Shown here piece by piece: positions 1 through 5,200 of a stretch of 13,625 nucleotides of DNA. Numbering within the stretch: the first letter of the stretch is position 1; the number at the start of each line of letters is the position of its first letter. This stretch comes from Baffinella frigidus. Taxonomy: Eukaryota > Cryptophyceae > Cryptomonadales > Baffinellaceae. The stretch is taken from assembly GCA_026770585.1 (NCBI GenBank), contig MU646345.1:1065755-1079379 (forward strand). The letters run 5' to 3'. Below the pieces are notes generated by a model. That model was given only the letters and a program-made list of their open reading frames with translations, had not been told where the DNA came from and did not search any database. Made by a program: the position numbers and the translations under genes.

Positions 1-357
1 CCTAAACCCTAAACCCTGAACCCTAAACCCTAAACCCTAAACCCTAAACCCTAAACCCTAAACCCTAAATCCCAGACCCTAAACCCTAAACCCTAAATCC
101 CAGACCCTAAACCCTAAACCCTAAACCCTAAACCCTAAACCTTAAACCTCAAACCCTAAACCCCAAACCCTAAACCCTAAACCCTAAACCCTAAACCCCA
201 AACCCTAAACCCCAAACCTCAAACCCCAAACCCCTGACACCAAACCCCGAAACCCCAAACCCCAAACACCAAACCCCACACCCCACACCCCAAACCCGTA
301 AACCCCACACCCCACACCCCAAACCCCAAACCCCAAACCCCAAACTCCAAACCCCAC
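1..357. repeat. Telomeric/subtelomeric CCCTAAA heptamer tract
   Basis: The first ~200 bases are nearly uninterrupted CCCTAAA heptamers, with a few variants (CCCAGAC, CCTCAAA). Further in they decay to CCCCAAA and CCCCACA types by about 357. C-strand repeats reading 5' to 3' from the left edge are what a left chromosome end should show, since the G-rich TTTAGGG strand would run outward. The inward loss of uniformity is typical of the telomere-proximal zone. An internal telomeric block at an assembly edge is possible, but the homogeneity at base 1 favours a true end. Confidence 0.9.
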
Positions 358-365
358 ACCCTACA

Positions 366-515
366 GGGAGTGGTGAGTGGGTTGCCGCGGCAATGGAGGC
401 AGTGATTGACGCCAAGGTGGCACGCTGCACCGCCGGAGAACTTCAGGTTTCGTGATTAGGGGTTGGGTTTAGGGGTTGGGGTTTAGGCACTGTCGGGGGG
501 CTGCAGGTTACGAGA
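366..515. repeat. Compound subtelomeric unit, copy 1
   Basis: The unit has three parts: a GC-rich ~95 bp block (GGGAGTGG to CAGGTTTCGTG), a short G-strand telomere-like tract (457-490), and a block beginning TAGGCACTG and ending near GTTACGAG. The same order recurs at 728 and 936. The open frames across it lack codon constraint between copies, so I treat it as non-coding repeat. Confidence 0.75.
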
Positions 516-727
516 CTCGCCCGGGAGAGTGCTGATGTGCCTGGAAAACGACACGCCGTGCACCGCCGCAGAACTCCAGGTTTCATGACATGATGGCATT
601 CATTGGGACCACGCGTCACACTAGCGGAACCGCAGCACCGGATATCCGGTGTAACGTGACCATCAAATGCTGACTTTTGGCGTGTTTCTTAAGAAACAAT
701 CCAATAATTGACTTGAGATCGTTCTCC
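516..727. other. Unassigned spacer with short palindromes
   Basis: No gene seen. It contains a partial echo of the subtelomeric unit (CACCGCCGCAGAACTCCAGG near 561-580), a perfect palindrome CACCGGATATCCGGTG near 636-651, and a second palindrome GTTTCTTAAGAAAC near 685-698. These look like fragments of short inverted-repeat elements. Confidence 0.4.
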
Positions 728-932
728 GGGAGTGGCGAGTGGGCTGCGGCGGCAATGGAGGCAGTGATTGACGCGAAGGTGGCGCGCTGCACCGCCGGAG
801 AACTTCAGGTTTCGTGATTAGGGTTTAGGGTTCAGGGTTCAGGGTTCAGGGTGCAGGGTGCAGGGTTCAGGGTTCAGGGTATAGGCACTGTTTGGGGGCT
901 ACAGGTTTCGAGCCTTTGGGGGCTACAGGTCT
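728..932. repeat. Compound subtelomeric unit, copy 2
   Basis: Same architecture as copy 1: the GC-rich block (728-826), a G-strand heptamer tract 818-884 dominated by GGGTTCA/GGGTGCA variants, then TAGGCACTG followed by a doubled GGGGGCTACAGGT element. The tract is in G-strand orientation, opposite to the telomere at base 1, so it is an internal telomere-like repeat. Confidence 0.75.
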
Positions 933-935
933 CGA

Positions 936-1205
936 GTGGCGAGTGGGTTGCGGCGGCAATGGAGGCTGTGATTTCATAGGCTCGCAACCTGAAATTAGTT
1001 TTGTAACGTAACTCGGTCCTGGTACAAATTATAAAATAAGACCTCGTTTAAAAAGGAATTGGAGCCCTTTTTAGTTTCAAATGGACCTTGTTTTATAATT
1101 TGTACCAGAGCGAGTTGCTTTACAAAACTAATTATAGGTTGCGCCGCTATTAGATTGACGCCAAGGTGGCGCGCTGCACCGCCGGAGAACTTCAGGTTTC
1201 GGGGA

Positions 1206-1236
<31 letters not shown>

Positions 1237-1275
1237 GGTTTAGGCACTGCCGGGGGGCTACAGGTTTCGAGCCTT
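936..1275. repeat. Compound subtelomeric unit, copy 3 (split by a transposon)
   Basis: The GC-rich block starts at 936, breaks at 973, and resumes at 1153 after the 179-bp inverted-repeat element. It then continues into a GGGTTGA heptamer tract (1204-1242) and the TAGGCACTG block. Copies 1 and 2 supply the uninterrupted version of the target site. Confidence 0.75.
974..1152. mobile_element. MITE-like element with ~60 bp terminal inverted repeats, 4-bp target duplication
   Basis: The left arm (starting TCATAGG, through CGCAACCTGAAATTAG and GGTACAAATTATAAAA) pairs with the right arm in reverse complement over about 60 bases. GATT flanks it at 970-973 and 1153-1156, while the homologous unfilled sites at 728 and 366 have GATT once. 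Non-autonomous: there is no room for a transposase. Confidence 0.88.
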
Positions 1276-1290
1276 CTCCGGGGGGGGCTG

Positions 1291-1450
1291 TCCACGCCAC
1301 GATGACCTGTGGACCAACTTGATTGCGTCTTTCTATTATTTGTGCACTACTAAAACTATTGTTGTCCGGAATCCGGACTAAGTTGACAGATTTGTGGGTG
1401 AATTGACTTTAAAAAATGCCAAGTTGGTACACAGGTCATCGTGGCGTGGG
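1291..1450. mobile_element. MITE-like element, ~30 bp terminal inverted repeats
   Basis: CCACGCCACGATGACCTGT at 1292-1310 is inverted at the right end (to 1450), and the pairing continues through the CCAACTTG region. No clear target duplication. The interior (1378-1412) resembles the inner part of the element at 1609-1758. Confidence 0.82.
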
Positions 1451-1608
1451 TTGACTCATGTGCGACGTGCCTGGTACAAATCGTGCCCGGTTTAGTTACC
1501 GGCCTGGTACGGAACATGCCCGGTTTAGTCAACTGCTCCGGTTGGCGAGCCTCTCCCGTGCGATACGAGGGTCGTCGAGGTCAGCAGGATGCTGGCAGCT
1601 GCCAGAGC

Positions 1609-1758
1609 TTATCTCAAAAAACGAGTTCTAAAACTCGTTTTCTTAAGCCAATTCCTCTACAAATTTGTCAACTTATGCGGAGAGTAAAGAATAAGTTGAC
1701 AAATTTGTAGGGGAATTGACTTAAGAAAACGAGTTTTAGAACTCGTTTTCTGAGATGA
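1609..1758. mobile_element. MITE-like element with ~65 bp near-perfect terminal inverted repeats
   Basis: The arms run from ATCTC through AACGAGTTCTAAAACTCG and AATTTGTCAACTTA, then back in reverse complement, leaving about 20 bases of loop. The related unfilled site at 2039-2048 shows GCCAGAGCGC. Here GAGC appears on both sides (1605-1608 and 1759-1762), suggesting a 4-5 bp target duplication. Confidence 0.88.
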
Positions 1759-1844
1759 GAGCGCCCAAGGTCGCCGGCATCCTCAGCCCTCCGTGGGCCG
1801 CAGCGCCGATCGGAGCGTGTAGCGGGATGTCACGCCGGTTGCGT

Positions 1845-1948
1845 TATCCCTTAAGTGGCGGACGGGTGATTAATCGCCCTAACTCGCCCTAGGCAGGTCC
1901 TAGGGCCCTACTGTAGGGCGTATGAACCTACTCGCCACTTAAGGGATA
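1845..1948. mobile_element. TA-flanked Stowaway-like MITE, copy 1
   Basis: TCCCTTAAGTGGCG and its exact inverse bound a ~100 bp palindromic element containing a CCTAGGGCCCTA core. TA lies on both sides. The unfilled sites at ~2155-2167 and 2249-2260 read GCGTTATC, so TA duplicated on insertion, as for Tc1/mariner-derived MITEs. Copies also at 2473-2576 and 4191-4296. Confidence 0.88.
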
Positions 1949-2022
1949 TCCGGTGCGGTCACGGCCGCGGTCACCGCGGCTGCTGATACCATGCCCAGAG
2001 ACTCTCTGTCTCTGTATGACAG

Positions 2023-2405
2023 CAGGGTGCTGGCAGCTGCCAGAGCGCGCTCTGACCTAGGATGCTGGCGACCATGCTGGCGACCTTTTTGCATCCTCAG
2101 CCCTCCCTGGGCCCATCGCAGCGCCGATCGGAGTGTGTAGCGGGGTGTCACGCCGGTTGCGTTATCGTGACCGCAGTCACGGTCATGTGACCGCAGTCAC
2201 GGTCATGGCCGTGACCGCAGTCACGGTTATAGCGGGGTGCCGCGCCGGTTGCGTTATCGGTCTGCGGCCGTGACCGCACGTGCGGTCACCTAAAACTCGT
2301 CACGGCCGCGGTCAGCGCGGCTGCTGATTCCATGCCCAGAGACTCTCTGTCGCTGTATGACAACCATCCTGTCGTGCGCCGGTTGGCGAGACCCTCCCGT
2401 GCGCC
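2023..2405. repeat. Diverged subtelomeric direct repeat, copy 2
   Basis: Repeats the landmarks of 1537-2022 without the two MITEs. An internal expansion at 2163-2227 has three ~20 bp units of the palindromic GTGACCGCAGTCACGG motif, and CGCCGGTTGCGTTATC occurs twice. Confidence 0.6.
2163..2227. repeat. Tandem palindromic GTGACCGCAGTCAC repeats
   Basis: Three close copies of GTGACCGCAGTCACGGT, each its own inverted repeat, so the tract could form cruciforms. A cousin CGTGACCGCACGTGCGGTCA lies at about 2269-2288. No function can be assigned. Confidence 0.6.
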
Positions 2406-2414
2406 TGTTGACTA

Positions 2415-2630
2415 CATGGGGTACTTCGCGCATACGGAGCCGCGCGCCCCCCAGGATCACGGTAGGGCCGCATATCCCTTAAGTGACCAACGGGCGAATA
2501 ATCGCCCATGAAAGCCCTAGGCAGGTCCTAGGGCCCTACGGTAGGGCGTATGAGCCTACTGGTCACTTAAGGGATAGACCTACTGTAGGATTCCAGGGGG
2601 AGGCACCTTCTTAGGTGCGAGGTACCCCTG
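2415..2630. mobile_element. GGGGTACCTCGC-family MITE, copy with a nested TA MITE
   Basis: The left arm 2415-2470 (degenerate GGGGTACTTCGCGCATACGG, then GGAGCCGCGCGCC) and right arm 2577-2630 (ending GCGAGGTACCCCTG) match the arms of the family at 3880-4135. TA flanks both ends. The middle holds the element at 2473-2576, so this copy was the older target. Confidence 0.65.
2473..2576. mobile_element. TA-flanked Stowaway-like MITE, copy 2
   Basis: TATCCCTTAAGTGACC at the left is inverted at the right end (GGTCACTTAAGGGATA). Its length and the GGTCCTAGGGCCCTA core match copy 1. It is inserted in an older GGGGTACCTCGC-family element. Confidence 0.88.
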
Positions 2631-2635
2631 TAACG

Positions 2636-2709
2636 GCCCGAGGCCTGCCGTAGGGTCCTAGGGGGATGCGCCTTTTTGTCCCTGAAGTGGCGAGCGGGTC
2701 AGAGCGAGG
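2636..2709. other. Right-arm remnant of the GGGGTACCTCGC MITE family
   Basis: GCCTGCCGTAGGGTCCTAGG and a following GGGGGATGCGC resemble the inner right arm of the element at 3880-4135. A GAGCGAGGTACCCCTGTC end appears at 2905-2922, beyond the nested element at 2712-2880. Probably one old broken copy. Confidence 0.45.
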
Positions 2710-2711
2710 TA

Positions 2712-2880
2712 GAGCGCTGTGCAGAGAAGTTGGCCACCGGCAAATGGGAAAATGGGGAAATTAGAGCCATTTTGTCCACTTTTGAGAAATTCATGGTACT
2801 AAATTTCTCAAAAGTCGACAAAACGGCTCCAATCTCGATTTTCCTTTATTTCCCGTGGCCAACTTCTCTGCACAGCGCTC
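2712..2880. mobile_element. TA-flanked MITE, ~80 bp terminal inverted repeats
   Basis: GAGCGCTGTGCAGAGAAGTT at the left pairs with the right end. The arms continue through TTGGCCAC, AGCC(A/G)TTTTGTC and ACTTTTGAGAAATT, nearly meeting in the middle. TA is duplicated at 2710-2711 and 2881-2882. Each arm carries small differences, so it is not a fresh copy. Confidence 0.88.
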
Positions 2881-2922
2881 TATTCCTGTCAACCAGGAGT
2901 ACCTGAGCGAGGTACCCCTGTC

Positions 2923-3157
2923 AACCCTAACCCTTATCCGGGGACATGTTCAATTCAAAAGAAAATGGACCCCTATTTGTTCATAGGAGTTGGACGAAGG
3001 TTAATTAGGGCCCTAAGTAAATTTAATTAGGACCAGAACCCGGTTTGATAGGCCATTTTCTTTGAGATTAAAATGTTCCCGGATGAACCCTGAACCCCAA
3101 ACCCTACCGCAGGCGCTCCTCGTATCCTCGGCATTGCGCGTGGCGAGGGATCGCCGC
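2923..3157. other. Spacer without recognised gene
   Basis: AT-richer sequence with a short telomere-like patch (CCCTGAACCCCAAACCCTA near 3088-3106). No open frame with coding character and no inverted-repeat element recognised. Confidence 0.35.
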
Positions 3158-3403
3158 GAGTGATAAAAGGGCTCCAATTCCTCGAGTGAGAAAAGGGCTC
3201 CAATTCCTCGAGTGAGAAAAGGGCTCCAATTCCTCCCGAGTGAGAAAAGGGCTCCGATTCCTCGAGGGAGAAAAGGGCTCCAATTCCTCCCGAGGGAGAA
3301 AAGGGCTCCAATTCCTCCCGAGTGAGAAAAGGGCTCCAATTCCTCCCGAGGGAGAAAAGGGGGCTCCAATTCCTCGAGTGAAGAAAGGGCTCCAATTTCT
3401 CCC
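3158..3403. repeat. Nine-copy 26-28 bp satellite
   Basis: Nine units of GAGTGAGAAAAGGG followed by CTCCAATTCCTC, some with an added CC. Unit lengths mix 26 and 28, so all minus frames read as low-complexity NWSPF-type peptides by periodicity; I do not regard them as genes. The monomer shares 18 bases (AAAAGGGCTCCAATTCCT) with the interior of the MITE at 974-1152, in reverse complement. Confidence 0.88.
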
Positions 3404-3500
3404 AGGGCGGGCCTGACTCACGCTCCCGAGGCGGGCCTATCCTAAGCTCCCGCGGCGATCCTGCCCCAGGTTCCTGAGGTGGGCCTATCCCACGCGAGGC
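3404..3500. repeat. GC-rich ~32 bp degenerate tandem repeats
   Basis: About three imperfect copies of a GGCGGGCCTATCC...CTCCCGAGG unit abut the satellite. Their role is unknown. Confidence 0.5.
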
Positions 3501-3584
3501 CGAAAGGAAGCATGGCCTTTCTACAGAACAAGTTCCGGTGTCCGCCTATGTTGGGAGCTCAAAGAACCTAAAGGACCTAAAGGC
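3501..3584 (+). mobile_element. Introner-like element, intergenic copy
   Basis: Carries the family core GTCCGCCTATGTTGGGAGCT and the terminal CCTAAAGGACCTAAAGG; the other end is GAAAGGAAGCATGGCC. It closely matches the copies in WD40 introns (5744-5845, 6528-6610) but lies where I see no gene, so the family is not restricted to introns. Confidence 0.75.
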
Positions 3585-3618
3585 CTCACACCGCGAGCTG
3601 CTCCGACCAGAGCTTTGC

Positions 3619-3653
3619 GGTTGAGGGTTCAGGGTTCAGGGTTGAGGGTTGCG
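3619..3653. repeat. Internal G-strand telomere-like tract
   Basis: Five heptamers of GGTTGAG/GGTTCAG type, the same variants as in the tracts at 818 and 1204. Confidence 0.7.
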
Positions 3654-3746
3654 GTCCGTTCTTTCCGCCACAGTGTTTTTTAAACCCGGGGGGCAATACA
3701 TGTTAACATACTCATCCGGAAACACGGAACAACGGGCCCTGGAAGG

Positions 3747-3875
3747 CCACCCTGGAGGCAACCCAGGGGCAAATCTTAAGTCAATCTGGCACAGATGCGC
3801 CCGGGTCCCGGGCGCATTTGTATGGGAGTTGGTTCATCAAACCATCGATTTGCCCAGAACTTGCCTCCAGGGTGG
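3747..3875. mobile_element. MITE-like element with a GC palindrome centre
   Basis: CCACCCTGGAGGCAA at the left is inverted at the right (TTGCCTCCAGGGTGG). GGGCAAATC follows in both arms. ATGCGCCCGGGTCCCGGGCGCAT sits near the centre as a strong hairpin. No convincing target duplication. Confidence 0.75.
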
Positions 3876-3879
3876 GTTA

Positions 3880-4135
3880 CGGGGGTACCTCGCTCATAAG
3901 GAGCCGCGCCACACCCTAGGACCACCGTAAGGTGTACAGGGGTACCTCGCTCATAAGAAAGCACCTCCCCCCTAGGACGACTCCCCCCCAGGACCACCAT
4001 AGGGCTACATGTATGCATAGGCCTACTGTAGGGTCCCATGGGGGGGCATTTTCTTATGAGCGAGGTACCCCTGTACATGCAGGCCTATTGTCGGGTCCTG
4101 AGGGGGTGCGCTTCCTTATGATCGAGGCAACCGTG
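3880..4135. mobile_element. GGGGTACCTCGC-family MITE (outer, older copy)
   Basis: The left arm GGGGGTACCTCGCTCATAAG continues into GAGCCGCGCC...CCTAGGACCACC and is matched in reverse by the right arm 4076-4135, where CCTTATGATCGAGGCAACCG is the drifted terminus. TA flanks at 3878-3879 and 4136-4137. A younger copy of the same family (3937-4073) sits in the middle. Confidence 0.8.
3937..4073. mobile_element. GGGGTACCTCGC-family MITE (inner, younger copy)
   Basis: CAGGGGTACCTCGCTCATAA and its exact inverse bound a 137-bp element flanked by TA (3935-3936, 4074-4075). It is nested within the older relative. Frames through it read YRGTSLIRK-type peptides, which come from the terminal repeat and not from a gene. 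Confidence 0.85.
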
Positions 4136-4190
4136 TACAGGGTGGGGGACACCGCGCCTAGGGTGGTCGTATGCTCCCAAGGACTAGCCT

Positions 4191-4296
4191 TATACCCCTT
4201 AAGTGTCCAGTAGGCTCATACGCCCTACCGTAGGGCCCTAGGACCAGCCTAGGACCTCAGGCCCCCAAATTTGGAGGCCTGGTCACTTGAGGGATA
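4191..4296. mobile_element. TA-flanked Stowaway-like MITE, copy 3 (inverted)
   Basis: Ends ACCCCTTAAGTG and CACTTGAGGGATA are slightly drifted from the family TATCCCTTAAGTG. The inner TCATACGCCCTACCGTAGGG is the reverse complement of the core of copies 1 and 2. The middle has a private GGCCCCCAAATTTGG-type palindrome. Confidence 0.78.
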
Positions 4297-4447
4297 GTAG
4301 GACGCTAAGGCGGTGCGTGTCCGTCCTTTCAAGTGACTCATCTAGTGCATGCACCGTCACTCGGGAGACTCCCTTTGCCCGAGTTTGCCCGAAGCACACT
4401 CGCAGTGTGCAGGCATTGTACATACCAAAAACAGCGCATGCACTGTA
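4297..4447. other. Spacer with a duplicated subtelomeric segment
   Basis: No gene. 4404-4445 (GTGCAGGCATTGTACATACC, then AAAAACAGCGCATGC) recurs, diverged, at about 4731-4771, so the two flank the MITE at 4448-4650 as an old direct repeat. Confidence 0.45.
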
Positions 4448-4650
4448 CAGGGGTACCTCGCTCTTATTAAGAAAGAGCCCACCTCCCTTTAGGTCCTTTA
4501 GGTTTTAATTTCTCCCAACATATGCCAACGACACGCCCTTCCGTAGAAAGGACTGCAGAGAAAGCCTAATTGGGACCACCGTAGGGCACTAGGCATAGAG
4601 CCACTGTAGGGTACTGGGGGGGGTGCTTTCTTATGAGCGAGGTGCCCCCG
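4448..4650. mobile_element. GGGGTACCTCGC-family MITE carrying an introner insertion
   Basis: The left end CAGGGGTACCTCGCTCTTAT and right end TTATGAGCGAGGTGCCCCCG are inverted repeats flanked by TA (4446-4447, 4651-4652). Compared with the copy at 3937-4073, about 80 extra bases lie between the left arm and GGGACCACCGTAGGGC. Those bases are an introner-family copy (4483-4563). Confidence 0.8.
4483..4563 (-). mobile_element. Introner-like element inserted in a MITE
   Basis: Runs CTTTAGGTCCTTTAGG, TTTTAATTTCTCCCAACAT, then GACACGCCCTTCC and CTGCAGAGAAAG. Nearly identical to the reverse complement of 7371-7453 in WD40 intron 4. The two form a subfamily distinct from the GCGGACACCGG copies. Confidence 0.75.
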
Positions 4651-4795
4651 TAAAGTTTGGTGAGACACTCTGTTTCGTGAGACAGTTTGCTTTGTGAGAC
4701 TGTGACTCCTTGGCTTCGCAGTCACGCAATTTGCAAGCACTTGTGTGTACCAAAAACAACGCATGCCCTGGATAGTTGGATAGTTCTGCTTCGAC

Positions 4796-4900
4796 CTGCG
4801 AGGAACGGACAACGCCTGCACTGCACAGTTTCATTTCACACAACGGACAGGTGAAACTATGCAGTGCAGGCGGTGTTTGGAGTCAAACTGCGAGGAACGG
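4796..4900 (-). mobile_element. 79-bp inverted-repeat element between 13-bp direct repeats (possible intron)
   Basis: CTGCGAGGAACGG stands at 4796-4808 and again at 4888-4900. Between them is a hairpin-forming element with ~24 bp arms (CGCCTGCACTGCA...TGCAGTGCAGGCG). On the minus strand, the first direct-repeat copy lies in the last WD40 exon. A GT made at its junction (4888-4887) and an AG in the second copy (4797-4796) would define a 93-bp intron whose removal restores the unduplicated sequence in frame. Confidence 0.6.
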
Positions 4901-5200
4901 GGCCTGCAAAATGCACACCGCACCATCCCAACCCCCCACGCAGATTGTTGCCCCCCGTCTCCTCACCAATTTTATGTTCCCCGGCGCCTTGAAATACGCC
5001 ATGGAAGTGGCGCCAGCATCGATGTTTTCGCCTTCGTGTCCGTGTGGCAGCAGCTCGGTGATCCGCAGCATGTCGTAGCTGGCTGTGATGAGGTGCGAGT
5101 TGGTCTTCTCCTGATCGCTGATCTCTGCACCAGCGGCGAAGGTGAACTCAGAGCTAGCCTGGTGCACCTCCTTGCCGGACGCGACGTCCCAGACGCGCAC
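4883..5200 (-). CDS. WD40 gene exon 9: end of blade 8 and C-terminal blades
   Basis: Acceptor TTTGGAAG, then [11 protein letters not shown] completes blade 8. The rest is more diverged but still WD-like ([31 protein letters not shown]), with a stop at 4883-4885. If the 93-bp intron at 4796-4888 is removed, the frame continues from 4795 for 54 more residues to a stop at 4631 supplied by MITE sequence. Confidence 0.75.
   Translation of the reverse strand: MRVWDVASGKEVHQASSEFTFAAGAEISDQEKTNSHLITASYDMLRITELLPHGHEGENIDAGATSMAYFKAPGNIKLVRRRGATICVGGWDGAVCILQAPFLAV

Larger units (their letters stand above)
1537..2022. repeat. Diverged subtelomeric direct repeat, copy 1 (contains two insertions)
   Basis: Landmarks in order: a CCGGTTGGCGAG block, GCTGGCAGCTGCCAGAGC, CATCCTCAGCCCTCC, CGCCGGTTGCGTTATC, and CATGCCCAGAGACTCTCTG. 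All recur from 2023 on. Two inverted-repeat elements (1609-1758 and 1845-1948) interrupt this copy. Nothing here looks coding. Confidence 0.65.

Noticed and set aside
995-1300. 101-codon minus frame through the third subtelomeric unit
   Set aside because: It crosses a MITE and a telomere-like tract and is not maintained in the sister copies.
3013-3421. Three overlapping minus-strand open frames of 105-122 codons (NWSPF/GALFS peptides)
   Set aside because: All come from the 26-28 bp satellite, which keeps every minus frame open; low complexity and no conserved domain.
3776-4213. Open frames starting MYRGTSLIRK on both strands
   Set aside because: They translate the terminal inverted repeat of the GGGGTACCTCGC MITE family; symmetry between strands shows they are not genes.
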